From Kosakonia sp. SMBL-WEM22 (GTDB lineage: Bacteria; Pseudomonadota; Gammaproteobacteria; Enterobacterales; Enterobacteriaceae): a stretch of 64,000 bases of DNA. The notes beneath the pieces are model-generated. The model was not told where the DNA came from and made no database searches. It saw nothing but the letters and a program-made list of their open reading frames with translations. The translations under genes were made by a program, and so were the position numbers. The DNA lies in assembly GCF_014490785.1 (NCBI RefSeq), contig NZ_CP051488.1, forward strand, positions 3,348,001-3,412,000. The letters run 5' to 3'. Below, piece by piece: positions 24,280-33,629 of the stretch (its first letter is position 1; the number at the start of each line of letters is the position of its first letter).

Positions 24280-26082
24280 TTAGCGGTCCACATCTGACAT
24301 AACAAAATCGATACTACCCAGGTAGACAATCAAGTCTGAGACCAGGCTGCCGCGGATTGCCGCCGGAATTTGCTGCAGATGCGGGAAACTCGGCGTGCGG
24401 ATACGGGTACGGTAGCTCATGGTGCTGCCGTCACTGGTCAGGTAGTAACTGTTGATACCCTTGGTTGCTTCAATCATCTGGAAGGATTCGTTGGCCGGCA
24501 TCACCGGGCCCCACGATACCTGTAGGAAGTGAGTAATCAGGGTTTCGATATGTTGCAGCGTGCGCTCTTTCGGCGGCGGCGTGGTCAGCGGGTGATCCGC
24601 TTTAAACGGCCCTTCCGGCATATTGTTGAGGCACTGCTCAAGAATGCGCAGGCTCTGGCGCAGCTCTTCTACTTTCAGCATCACGCGGGTGTAGCAGTCG
24701 CTGACGCCACCGCCGACCGGGATTTCGAAGTCGAAGTTCTGATAGCCGGAGTACGGGCGAGCTTTACGCACGTCAAAGTTGATGCCGGTAGCACGCAGGC
24801 CTGCACCGGTGGTGCCCCACTCCAGCGCCTCTTTCGCACCGTAAGCGGCAACGCCCTGGGCACGGCCTTTCAGAATGGAGTTGCGCAGTGCGGCTTTCTC
24901 ATAGGACGCCAGACGTTTCGGCATCCAGTCGAGGAACTCACGCAGCAGGCGATCCCAACCGCGCGGCAGATCGTGCGCGACGCCGCCGATGCGGAACCAG
25001 GCCGGGTGCATACGGAAACCGGTGATCGCTTCCACCAGATCGTAGATTTTTTGACGATCGGTAAAGGCGAAGAAGACCGGCGTCATCGCGCCGACGTCCT
25101 GAATAAAGGTGGAGATATAGAGCAGGTGGCTGTTGATGCGGAACAGCTCAGAGAGCATAACGCGGATCACTTCCACGCGTTCCGGTACGGTAATGCCCGC
25201 CAGTTTCTCTACCGCCAGTACGTACGGCATCTCGTTGACGCAACCGCCAAGGTACTCAACGCGGTCGGTATAAGGAATGTAGCTGTGCCATGACTGGCGT
25301 TCGCCCATCTTCTCCGCGCCGCGGTGGTGATAACCAATATCCGGCACGCAGTCGACGATCTCTTCGCCATCAAGTTGCAGAATAATACGGAACGCACCGT
25401 GCGCAGAGGGGTGGTTGGGACCGAGGTTGAGGAACATGAAGTCCTCATTGTCGGTGCCGCGCTTCATGCCCCAATCTTCCGGCTTGAAGGTCAGCGCCTC
25501 CATCTCCAGATCCTGCTTGGCTTTGGTTAGCTCAAACGGATCGAATTCGGTCGCGCGCGCCGGGTAGTCTTTGCGCAGCGGGTGGCCGGTCCAGGTCTGC
25601 GGCATCATGATGCGCGTCAGATGCGGGTGGCCATCAAAAGTGATACCAAACATCTCCCAGGTTTCACGCTCATACCAGTTGGCGTTCGGGAAGAGTTTAG
25701 TGATGGTCGGCACATGCAAATCGTTTTCTGCAAGAGCCACTTTCAGCATGATGTCGCTGTTACGATCGATCGACAGGAAGTGGTAGAAAACGGAAAAATC
25801 CGCGGCGGGCAGACCGGCGCGGTGTGTGCGTAGACGCTCGTCCATGCCGTGAAGATCGAACAGCATGACGTAAGGCTTCGGCAATTTCTTTAAGAAATCG
25901 ACCACTTCCAGTAACTGCTCACGCTTCACCCAAACGACGGGTACCCCGGTGCGGGTCGCCTGAACGGAAAAGGCATCCGGCCCAAAACGGTTGCGCAATT
26001 CGCCAATGACCGGATCATCCAGATGATCCCGGGTCTGCCATGGGGCTTCTTGCGCAGTTAAATCGGTCATATTTTTCACCAT
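24280..26082 (-). CDS. nuoC: NADH-quinone oxidoreductase fused subunit CD
   Basis: A 600-residue fusion typical of enterobacteria. Residues about 1-190 are the 30-kDa NuoC domain (WYERETWEMFGITFDGHP, RKDYPARATEF) and about 210-600 the 49-kDa NuoD domain, which lines the quinone pocket (NLGPNHPSAHGAFR, IGYHHRGAEKMGE, and the C-terminal SDVDR). Its sequence is almost identical to E. coli. A 90-base gap separates it from nuoB. Confidence 0.98.
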   Translation of the reverse strand: MVKNMTDLTAQEAPWQTRDHLDDPVIGELRNRFGPDAFSVQATRTGVPVVWVKREQLLEVVDFLKKLPKPYVMLFDLHGMDERLRTHRAGLPAADFSVFYHFLSIDRNSDIMLKVALAENDLHVPTITKLFPNANWYERETWEMFGITFDGHPHLTRIMMPQTWTGHPLRKDYPARATEFDPFELTKAKQDLEMEALTFKPEDWGMKRGTDNEDFMFLNLGPNHPSAHGAFRIILQLDGEEIVDCVPDIGYHHRGAEKMGERQSWHSYIPYTDRVEYLGGCVNEMPYVLAVEKLAGITVPERVEVIRVMLSELFRINSHLLYISTFIQDVGAMTPVFFAFTDRQKIYDLVEAITGFRMHPAWFRIGGVAHDLPRGWDRLLREFLDWMPKRLASYEKAALRNSILKGRAQGVAAYGAKEALEWGTTGAGLRATGINFDVRKARPYSGYQNFDFEIPVGGGVSDCYTRVMLKVEELRQSLRILEQCLNNMPEGPFKADHPLTTPPPKERTLQHIETLITHFLQVSWGPVMPANESFQMIEATKGINSYYLTSDGSTMSYRTRIRTPSFPHLQQIPAAIRGSLVSDLIVYLGSIDFVMSDVDR

Positions 26083-26172
26083 TGCAAAGGGTCCGTGGTG
26101 ACTGTGGGGCAGCGCGTCGCGTTATTGGATTATTGAAATGCGACGCTTCTTACCCTTGCCCACAGGCGCAAA

Positions 26173-26847
26173 TTAAATCTCGTCCGGTGAACGCAGGTTG
26201 GTGACGGCAATACGTTCACCGCGTTTACGTTCACGCTCTGACTGCATATTGGCGCGATAAACGCCCTGATCGCCAACCACCCAGGAGAGCGGACGACGCT
26301 CCTTGCCAATCGACTCCTGCAGCAGCATCAGCGCCTGCATATAGGCTTCAGGACGCGGCGGGCAGCCAGGGATGTACACATCCACCGGGATAAATTTGTC
26401 GACGCCCTGCACGACGGAGTAGATGTCGTACATACCGCCAGAGTTTGCGCAGGCTCCCATGGAGATAACCCATTTCGGCTCCAGCATCTGGTCATACAGG
26501 CGTTGGATAACCGGTGCCATCTTGGTAAACGGCGTACCGGCAACAACCATCAGGTCAGCCTGACGCGGCGAGGCACGCAGTACTTCTGCGCCAAAACGCG
26601 CGACGTCGTGCACGGCGGTAAACGAGGTCACCATCTCGACGTAGCAGCATGAAAGGCCGAAGTTGTACGGCCAAATAGAGTTCTTACGTCCCCAGTTCAC
26701 CATATCGTGCAGGACATTTTCGAGCTTGCCCATGTAGACGCTACGGTTGATCTCTTGTTCCAGGGGGTCAGTTACGATCTCCTGTTTTTGCAGGGGGTAA
26801 CGGTCGTTCTCACCGTTAGGATCTATGCGGGTGAGCGTATAATCCAT
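26173..26847 (-). CDS. nuoB: NADH-quinone oxidoreductase subunit B (cluster N2)
   Basis: A 224-residue subunit carrying the terminal 4Fe-4S cluster N2 that reduces quinone. The tandem cysteines C67-C68 (LSCCYVEM), C133 (GACANSGGMY) and C162 (PGCPPRPEA) are present, each four positions later than in E. coli because of a slightly longer N-terminus. It follows nuoA after 15 bases. Confidence 0.98.
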   Translation of the reverse strand: MDYTLTRIDPNGENDRYPLQKQEIVTDPLEQEINRSVYMGKLENVLHDMVNWGRKNSIWPYNFGLSCCYVEMVTSFTAVHDVARFGAEVLRASPRQADLMVVAGTPFTKMAPVIQRLYDQMLEPKWVISMGACANSGGMYDIYSVVQGVDKFIPVDVYIPGCPPRPEAYMQALMLLQESIGKERRPLSWVVGDQGVYRANMQSERERKRGERIAVTNLRSPDEI

Positions 26848-26862
26848 CTTATTGCCTCGCGG

Positions 26863-27306
26863 TTAGCGTTGACTGTCAGTGTAGCTGTTGGTCTCAGGGT
26901 TAACCTGCGCGCGGCGCGAACGCACCGGCGTCCAATCGAGCGCGCCAATACGCACCAGATAAACCAGACCAGCAAGCAGCACTAAGATAAAAATTGCGGC
27001 TTCGGCAAACCCTACCCAGCCACTCTCACGAATGGACGTAGACCATGCGTAGAGATAGAGCGCTTCGACATCGAAGATGACGAAGAACATGGCAACCAGA
27101 TAGAACTTGGCGGAGAGACGTAAGCGAGCGGAACCGACGGAGTCGATACCAGATTCGAAAGGTACGTTTTTGTGCCTTGCGCGCGCGCGTCCGCCCAAAA
27201 ACCGACCGCCGACCAGCATGAGGCAACAGAGGCCGATGGCGACAATAAGAAAGACAGCGAATGCCCAGTGATGAGCGATGATTTCAGTGGATGTTGACAT
27301 ACGCAT
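26863..27306 (-). CDS. nuoA: NADH-quinone oxidoreductase subunit A
   Basis: First gene of the nuo operon. The 147-residue protein (ND3 homologue) has three transmembrane helices; the conserved loop KNVPFESGIDSVGSAR and the acidic FFVIFDVEALYLYAW helix are present. An ATG two codons inside (MSTSTEII) is an alternative start. It is preceded by a 630-base gap that should carry the nuo promoters. Confidence 0.98.
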   Translation of the reverse strand: MRMSTSTEIIAHHWAFAVFLIVAIGLCCLMLVGGRFLGGRARARHKNVPFESGIDSVGSARLRLSAKFYLVAMFFVIFDVEALYLYAWSTSIRESGWVGFAEAAIFILVLLAGLVYLVRIGALDWTPVRSRRAQVNPETNSYTDSQR

Positions 27307-27639
27307 TGCTTAACTCAAAAGGTAGCGTTAAAACCTCTGCTCTTGCTGGCAGATGACGCCACATCGATTCACGGGGAGGAATAAAAAACCACATACTTAC
27401 TGTGCAAAAAGCTGAAAAACAGCTAAATGATGTGGGTTTTTACTCCTTTCTATAACCTTTTGTCAACTTTAACAAAAGTTTCCTCACATTAGTTTACATC
27501 GGCAGCAATCCATTAACATTTAGTGCCGTTTTATTGACCAGCAACAACTTTTCCTGCGGCAAAATCCGGTGTTGAATCGAGTCCGTTGTGAAGGATTACA
27601 AAAATTACCCTCCTATTTTGACAGGATTTATCCAGGATT

Positions 27640-27666
27640 CCTCCCCCTCTACGGAGGTATTTTTTT
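27640..27666 (+). terminator. Small terminator-like hairpin in the nuoA-lrhA gap
   Basis: CCTCC (27640-27644) and GGAGG (27653-27657) form a 5-bp stem with an 8-base loop, then TATTTTTTT. It is on the plus strand, against both flanking genes, so it has no obvious client transcript. Confidence 0.35.
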
Positions 27667-27854
27667 GATCTGAGACACGCTTTTGTTAATTCATACAATG
27701 ATTCGGCAACAATCTTGCTTGTTTTTTAACATGAGCAGAGGGCATGAAAGACTATAGATGATAAAGGGGAATTATGCTGTGAGGTGCATTAACAGATTGA
27801 AAGAAAGAATGATTTAGAAGGGGAATAATTCCATTGCTTATAATTTATGCAAAA

Positions 27855-27900
27855 AAATGACCCGTTGTTTCCATTTCTGACATCAGCGGGTCATTTTTGC
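27855..27900. terminator. lrhA terminator
   Basis: AAATGACCCG and CGGGTCATTT form a long stem. On the minus strand it is followed by a run of seven T, 40-80 bases after the lrhA stop. It should end the lrhA transcript before the nuo promoter. Confidence 0.85.
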
Positions 27901-27937
27901 ACTTATAAATTGTTACCAGTTTGAAGCGAAATGGTAG

Positions 27938-28876
27938 TTAAAAATCCCCATCAACCAGCAGCTGCTCGTCTCCCCCTTCGGGAGTAGCGCCCTTGTAGTG
28001 CCAGGGGTCGCGATAGTGCTCCATGGCGTCAAAGATCACTTGCGCCAGCTCATTTGAGCTGTTTGGATTACGCGAAAGGAGATATTCCGTTTCCGGCAGC
28101 ACCGGGAAGCCTTCAGCGCTGCTCAACACGCGCAGATCAGGACTCATCATCTCCACCGGTCGCGCCGTTACGCCGAGCCCCGCTTTAACAGCGGCTTTCA
28201 CCGCAGAGAGCGTTGAGGCCACATAGGCCATGCGCCATGGGATCCCGGCTTCGTTTAGTGCGTTAAGCACCATATCGCGGAACGGGCTCGGCTCATCGAG
28301 CAGTACCAGCGGCACCGCCTCGCCTTTTTGCAGCACATACTCTGCTGCGCAATACCAGAGCGTTGGTGAGGTACGCAGCGTCAAATAGTCAAAGGGAGCT
28401 ACACGATGTGTAGTCACCACCAGATCAACCTCATCCTCCTGAAGCTGATCGTTGCTCAGTGGATTACGTTTCACCCGCACATCCAGGGCGAGTTTTGGAT
28501 AGACCGAGCTAATACGATTAAGCAGGAACGGCAATATCGTATCGGCCGATTCATCTGATGCACCAATAGTTAACACGCCCTGCAAATTGCTGAACATCAG
28601 AGAGGTGCAGGCTTCATCATTGAAACGTAAGATCTTTCTCGCATAGCCTAATAGCTGAATGCCATGCTCAGTCAGTAATTTATTGCGACCATGACGGGCG
28701 AATAGCTCTTTTCCCACTAGCTGTTCGAGGCGCTGCATTTGCTGGCTTACCGCGGATTGCGTTCGGCACACCGCCGCTGCGGCCGCCGCAAAGGTGTTTA
28801 AATCCGCGACCGCAACAAAGGTTCTCAGCAGATCGAGGTCGAGATTCAGTATCGGACGATTTGCATTTATCATCAT
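27938..28876 (-). CDS. lrhA: LysR-type regulator LrhA
   Basis: A 312-residue LysR-type transcription factor. The winged helix-turn-helix lies at about residues 15-75 (LLRTFVAVADLNTFAAAAAA, then RTQSAVSQQMQRLEQLVGKE), and the effector domain follows. In E. coli LrhA represses flhDC and so motility, type 1 fimbriae and related genes. Its site next to nuo is conserved. It has a very long upstream region, which in E. coli yields a long 5' leader and autoregulation. Confidence 0.95.
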   Translation of the reverse strand: MMINANRPILNLDLDLLRTFVAVADLNTFAAAAAAVCRTQSAVSQQMQRLEQLVGKELFARHGRNKLLTEHGIQLLGYARKILRFNDEACTSLMFSNLQGVLTIGASDESADTILPFLLNRISSVYPKLALDVRVKRNPLSNDQLQEDEVDLVVTTHRVAPFDYLTLRTSPTLWYCAAEYVLQKGEAVPLVLLDEPSPFRDMVLNALNEAGIPWRMAYVASTLSAVKAAVKAGLGVTARPVEMMSPDLRVLSSAEGFPVLPETEYLLSRNPNSSNELAQVIFDAMEHYRDPWHYKGATPEGGDEQLLVDGDF

Positions 28877-29809
28877 TTTTCACTTACGGGTTGCTCGCGT
28901 TGAGTGCCCCGGGTTTATGCTGTGTTCATAAGATTAAGTAAGTCCATTTAAAAAGCGCATCCTGCACTGCTATTGCCGGAAGCCTGGCAACAGGTGTGAT
29001 GTTTTAGTTCGCCATCTGATGCAAGCAGAACTCAACGTCGTTATTCAGCAGCTATCCCGGCCCGGGATATATAAATCTGCCAAATTGTGTTGATGCATTT
29101 AAAACGCGTCTTTCGCGGCGAATACCGATTTAACATCGCGCGGCGCAGATAAATGTGAACCCAACAGAGGCTCTGAAGAAAAAAGAGTAATAGCAATTAA
29201 GTAAAATTAAGAATTCAACCTTACCGAACTCAGGGCTTTGTTCCTGAGTGCCCTTTCAGGCTGTCTGAGTTTACCCCAAAACCTTTTTATTTATAAGCGT
29301 TAATACGAATTATCTTAAATTTTGAAAATGTCAGTACGAAAAAATGAGACATATAAATATTAGTGATAGTCATAGTTACTATTCTCAATATTAAATAGCG
29401 AACGGTTCTGGAAAAGTATCTCTTTAATAGAAATTAACATTATCTTCACAGCAAGCCGGCGCGGCACTTACTGTTACTTTATATCTTCCTTTTATACACC
29501 CCCCTTCCCTTTTATCTTCACTGCTAGCCGTAACAAAAATTAAAATCCCTTCTGCAGAAAAGGAGAAGCGCGGTGAAAAATAGCAATAAAATGATTTTTA
29601 AAGAGAAAAATCGCTATCAATTTGTGAATAATCAGCATGTAAAAGGGTAAAAATAGATGTTTGATAGTTAAAAGATCGCTAAAGGCAGCTACCCGGTTAG
29701 GCAAAATCTTCTTCTGTTGACCCTTCAAAACAGGCGGGCGTGGGAGTACATTGTTCCGTGTTCACTTCCACGGCAGGAAGTGGCAATTCCAGTAAAAAGG
29801 CAAAGGTTC
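28877..29809. other. Long divergent intergenic region lrhA-alaA
   Basis: About 930 AT-rich bases between the divergent lrhA and alaA starts, with no frame I would call a gene. It probably holds the long lrhA leader on the minus strand and the alaA promoter on the plus strand. A set of mutually exclusive hairpins at 29227-29271 is the only clear structure I found. Confidence 0.6.
29227..29271. promoter_or_regulatory. Alternative hairpins in the lrhA-alaA gap
   Basis: AACTCAG(G) at 29227-29234 can pair either with CCTGAGT at 29243-29249 or with CTGAGTT at 29265-29271. The two pairings exclude each other. This is directly visible; a regulatory role in the lrhA leader is only a guess. Confidence 0.35.
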
Positions 29810-31024
29810 ATGTCCTCCATCGAAAAATCCAGCAAGTTAGATAATGTCTGTTATGACATCCGTGGCCCGGTTCTTAAAGAAGCGAAGCGTCTGGAAGAAG
29901 AAGGCAACAAAGTTCTCAAACTCAACATCGGCAACCCTGCCCCGTTTGGCTTCGAAGCCCCGGATGAAATTCTGGTCGATGTGATCCGCAACCTTCCAGG
30001 TGCTCAGGGCTACTGTGATTCAAAAGGGCTCTACTCTGCCCGTAAAGCGATCATGCAGCACTATCAGGCGCGCGGCATGCGCGAAGTCACCGTCGAAGAT
30101 ATCTATATCGGCAACGGCGTCTCTGAGCTGATCGTCCAGTCGATGCAGGCGCTGCTGAACAGCGGCGATGAGATGCTGGTTCCCGCCCCCGACTACCCGC
30201 TGTGGACTGCGGCAGTGTCGCTCTCGGGCGGCAAAGCGGTACACTATCTTTGTGATGAATCGGCGGGCTGGTTCCCTGATCTGGATGACATTCGTGCCAA
30301 AATCACCCCGCGTACGCGCGGGATTGTGATCATCAACCCGAATAACCCGACCGGCGCAGTTTACTCAAAAGAGCTGCTGCTGGAGATTGTCGAGCTGGCG
30401 CGTCAGCACAACCTGATTATTTTCGCCGATGAGATCTACGACAAGATCCTCTATGACGAAGCGCAGCACCACTCGATTGCCGCGCTGGCACCTGATCTCT
30501 TCACCATCACCTTTAACGGTCTGTCAAAAACCTACCGCGTAGCCGGTTTCCGCCAGGGATGGATGGTGCTGAGCGGGCCGAAAAAGCACGCTAAAGGCTA
30601 CATCGAAGGGCTGGAGATGCTCGCCTCAATGCGCCTGTGCGCCAACGTCCCGGCACAGCACGCGATCCAGACCGCGCTCGGCGGCTATCAGAGTATCAGC
30701 GAATTTATCGTGCCCGGCGGGCGTCTCTATGAGCAGCGCAACCGCGCGTGGGAGCTGATTAATGAGATCCCCGGCGTCTCCTGCGTAAAGCCGAGCGGCG
30801 CACTCTACATGTTCCCGAAAATTGACGCAAAACGCTTCAATATTCATGATGACCAGAAGATGGTGCTCGACTTCCTGCTACAGGAGAAGGTGCTGCTGGT
30901 TCAGGGCACCGCTTTCAACTGGCCGTGGCCGGATCACGTCCGTATCGTCACGCTGCCGCGCGAAGACGATCTGGAAATGGCGATCACCCGCTTCGGGCGT
31001 TTCCTCTCCGGTTATCATCAGTAA
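29810..31024 (+). CDS. alaA: Glutamate-pyruvate aminotransferase AlaA
   Basis: PLP-dependent class I aminotransferase that makes alanine from pyruvate and glutamate, formerly YfbQ. From the ATG at 29810 it is 404 residues, one less than E. coli AlaA; a 31-codon upstream extension of the frame has no family similarity. The PLP lysine is K240 in FNGLSKTYRVAGFRQG, with the substrate motif NPNNPTGAVY at 176-185 and the PLP-contacting DEIYDK. AAAGG precedes the start closely. Confidence 0.96.
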   Translation: MSSIEKSSKLDNVCYDIRGPVLKEAKRLEEEGNKVLKLNIGNPAPFGFEAPDEILVDVIRNLPGAQGYCDSKGLYSARKAIMQHYQARGMREVTVEDIYIGNGVSELIVQSMQALLNSGDEMLVPAPDYPLWTAAVSLSGGKAVHYLCDESAGWFPDLDDIRAKITPRTRGIVIINPNNPTGAVYSKELLLEIVELARQHNLIIFADEIYDKILYDEAQHHSIAALAPDLFTITFNGLSKTYRVAGFRQGWMVLSGPKKHAKGYIEGLEMLASMRLCANVPAQHAIQTALGGYQSISEFIVPGGRLYEQRNRAWELINEIPGVSCVKPSGALYMFPKIDAKRFNIHDDQKMVLDFLLQEKVLLVQGTAFNWPWPDHVRIVTLPREDDLEMAITRFGRFLSGYHQ

Positions 31025-31102
31025 ATGCTTCAGGGGAGGATTTGCATCTTCCCCTACTCTCTGCGCACAATGGCCCAGGTCGTATTCAAGACAAGGTTAA
31101 CT

Positions 31103-31702
31103 ATGAGTCAGAGTCACTTCTTCGCCCACCTCTCCCGCCTGAAACTGATCAACCGATGGCCGCTGATGCGCAACGTGCGCACCGAGAATGTTTCCGAGCA
31201 TAGCCTGCAAGTGGCGATGGTCGCGCACGCGCTGGCGGCGATCAAAAATCGCAAATTCGGCGGCGCGCTCAATGCAGAACGCATTGCGCTGCTGGCGATT
31301 TACCACGATGCCTCTGAAGTGATCACCGGCGATCTCCCGACGCCGGTGAAGTACTTCAACTCACAGATTGCTCAGGAGTACAAAGCGATTGAGAAGATCG
31401 CCCAGCAGAAGCTGGTGGAAATGGTGCCCGAAGAGCTGCAGGATATTTTCGCCCCGCTGATTGATGAGCATCACTACAGCGAGGAGGAGAGATCGATTGT
31501 TAAACAGGCCGATGCGCTCTGCGCCTACCTGAAATGCCTGGAGGAGCTTTCCGCCGGCAATAATGAGTTTCTGCTGGCTAAATCACGGTTGGAGAAAACT
31601 CTTGATGCCAGGCGCAGCCCGGAGATGGACTACTTTATGCAAGTGTTTGTGCCGAGCTTCCAGCTGTCGCTGGATGAGATCAGCCAGGATTCGCCCTTAT
31701 GA
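31103..31702 (+). CDS. yfbR: 5'-Deoxynucleotidase YfbR (HD domain)
   Basis: A 199-residue HD-domain phosphohydrolase that dephosphorylates deoxyribonucleoside 5'-monophosphates. The start MSQSHFFAHLSRL at 31103 matches the E. coli start (MKQSHFF); the frame is open 26 codons further up without similarity. Metal and substrate residues H33, H68-D69, D77 and D137 are in place. It lies 78 bases after alaA on the same strand and is convergent with yfbS, only 19 bases apart. Confidence 0.95.
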   Translation: MSQSHFFAHLSRLKLINRWPLMRNVRTENVSEHSLQVAMVAHALAAIKNRKFGGALNAERIALLAIYHDASEVITGDLPTPVKYFNSQIAQEYKAIEKIAQQKLVEMVPEELQDIFAPLIDEHHYSEEERSIVKQADALCAYLKCLEELSAGNNEFLLAKSRLEKTLDARRSPEMDYFMQVFVPSFQLSLDEISQDSPL

Positions 31703-31721
31703 CAAGGGCGAAGAGGCCAGG

Positions 31722-33554
31722 TTAAAACGGAAACAGCATCGGGATCATCACTACGCACACCATCATCACCAGCAGCGTAAAGGGCACGCCGAGTTTAATA
31801 AAGTCGCTAAACCGGTAGTTGCCCGGACCTAATACCAGCGTATTGACCGGTGAGGATACCGGCGTCATAAAGGCGGCAGAGGCGGCCATCGCTACCATCA
31901 TGGCGAAAGGATAAGGCGAGACGCCCATCGACTTCGCCGCCGCCAATGCAATCGGTGCCATTAAGACAGCCGTGGCGGTATTGGAGATAAACAGCCCTAT
32001 CGCCGCGCACATCACAAACAGGCAGATCAGCATCAGGTGCGGGCCATAGCCGCCGCCCAACTCCATCAATGCTTTCACGACCAGATCGACCCCGCCGGTT
32101 TTTTGCAGCGCCAGCGCAAAGGGCATCATGCCGACAATCAGAATGATGCTCGGCCAGTGGATCGCTTTATAGGCGCTCTCGGCGTCGATGCAGCGGAATT
32201 TCCCCATCAGCATGCAGGCGATAATGGCGGCAATCGGGTTGGGAATATCGTCCGTCAGCATCAGCGCAACCATCAACACCAGACAGAAAATGGCATGCGG
32301 CGCCTGGCTGTGTGCCGGCGAGGCCGCGCTCTCTTCAACGGGCAAGTTCAGCACCACAAAGTCGCGGGCGTGTCCGGCAAGCTGGCTGATTAACTTCCAG
32401 TTGCCGACCACAAGGAAAATGTCGCCGAGTTGTAGCGGCTCGTCGGTGACCGCCCCTTCCAGCGCCACGCCATTGCGCTTCAGGCCCACCACGTTCAGCC
32501 CGTAGCGGGTACGAAAACCGATTTCACGCACCGTTTTACCCAGCAGTTCAGAGTCAGGGATCAGCGAAACTTCCGCCATGCCGACATCCAGCGCCTGGTC
32601 AGAGAAGTACTCCCCGCGCAGGATCATCGGCTCCAGCTGCTGCTCACTGCAGAACTGGCGCAGGTCGATATCCGCCGAGGACATGTCAATCAATAGCACG
32701 TCGCGGGCGCGAAACTCCGAAACGCCATTAACATTCACAATCACGCGGCGAAAACGCCGCCAGCGCTCAACGCCAATGACGTTAGCCCCATACCGCTCAC
32801 GCAGTTGCAAATCGTCGAGACGCTGACCAATCATCGGCGAGCCGGGGCGGATCGCCAGCCTGCGCGCGCGTCCCACCAGGTGGTATTCACGGATCAGATC
32901 GCGAAACGAGCGCCGCTTCCAACTCTCGCGCTGGGCATCACTCCCCTCCGCATTCAGCGTAAAGCGCATTAACAGCATGTAGACGATGCCGAGCAGCAAG
33001 ATAACCAGACCAAGCGGCGTGACGCTGAAAAAGCCAAATCCCTCTAACCCTTCGCGTAGCAGTTCACTGTTCACCACCAGGTTTGGCGGGGTTGCCACCA
33101 GCGTCATCATGCCGCTAATCAGCCCGGCGAAGCTGAGCGGCATCATCAACCGCGACGGCGAGACCTGCATCCGCAGCGAGACGCTCAGCACCACAGGGAT
33201 AAAAATCGCCACCACGCCGGTCGAGCTCATAAAAGCACCGAGCCCAGCGACGGTAATCATCAACAGAACCAGCATTTTGGTTTCGCTGCTGCCCGCCATT
33301 GTCACCAGCCATGCGCCCATATTGGTCGCCACGCCGGTGCGCACCAGCCCATCGCCGATAATAAAGAGTGCGGCAATCAAAATAACGTTGGGATCGCTAA
33401 AACCAGAGAGCGCTTCGGTAAGCGTCAGGGTGCCGCTCAGCACAAAGGCCACAATAACAAACAGCGCCACCGCGTCCATGCGTACTTTTCCCGTCGCAAA
33501 GAGCACCACGGCAATACCCAGCAGAGAGAGAACCCAAATCAATTCACCGTTCAC
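31722..33554 (-). CDS. yfbS: DASS-family transporter with two TrkA-C domains
   Basis: A 610-residue inner membrane protein. Transmembrane blocks at about 1-200 and 400-610 belong to the SLC13/DASS (Na_sulph_symp) family. Between them, about 210-385, are two RCK_C/TrkA-C ligand-binding domains (LAIRPGSPMIGQRLDDLQ, VSLIPDSELLGKTVREI). The substrate is unknown; relatives move sulphate or dicarboxylates. It shares the strand with hxpA and yfbU, with a terminator between it and hxpA. Confidence 0.92.
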   Translation of the reverse strand: MNGELIWVLSLLGIAVVLFATGKVRMDAVALFVIVAFVLSGTLTLTEALSGFSDPNVILIAALFIIGDGLVRTGVATNMGAWLVTMAGSSETKMLVLLMITVAGLGAFMSSTGVVAIFIPVVLSVSLRMQVSPSRLMMPLSFAGLISGMMTLVATPPNLVVNSELLREGLEGFGFFSVTPLGLVILLLGIVYMLLMRFTLNAEGSDAQRESWKRRSFRDLIREYHLVGRARRLAIRPGSPMIGQRLDDLQLRERYGANVIGVERWRRFRRVIVNVNGVSEFRARDVLLIDMSSADIDLRQFCSEQQLEPMILRGEYFSDQALDVGMAEVSLIPDSELLGKTVREIGFRTRYGLNVVGLKRNGVALEGAVTDEPLQLGDIFLVVGNWKLISQLAGHARDFVVLNLPVEESAASPAHSQAPHAIFCLVLMVALMLTDDIPNPIAAIIACMLMGKFRCIDAESAYKAIHWPSIILIVGMMPFALALQKTGGVDLVVKALMELGGGYGPHLMLICLFVMCAAIGLFISNTATAVLMAPIALAAAKSMGVSPYPFAMMVAMAASAAFMTPVSSPVNTLVLGPGNYRFSDFIKLGVPFTLLVMMVCVVMIPMLFPF

Positions 33555-33593
33555 AACCTGTCCTTGTAAGTTGAGCGTGGTAAAAGCGTGCCA

Positions 33594-33616
33594 TAAAAAA
33601 CCCCACCGCGGTGGGG
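33594..33616 (-). terminator. Terminator after hxpA
   Basis: Palindrome CCCCACCGCGGTGGGG (33601-33616) followed on the minus strand by six T. It lies 14 bases beyond the hxpA stop and separates it from yfbS. Confidence 0.88.
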
Positions 33617-33629
33617 TTGCATTATTAAA

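Larger units (their letters stand above)
27307..27937. other. Intergenic region nuoA-lrhA (nuo promoter region)
   Basis: About 630 AT-rich bases with no convincing gene. In E. coli this gap carries the nuo promoters, regulated by ArcA, NarL, Fis and others; I cannot place their boxes here with confidence. It also holds the lrhA terminator (27855-27900) and a small plus-strand hairpin with a T-run at 27640-27666. Confidence 0.6.
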
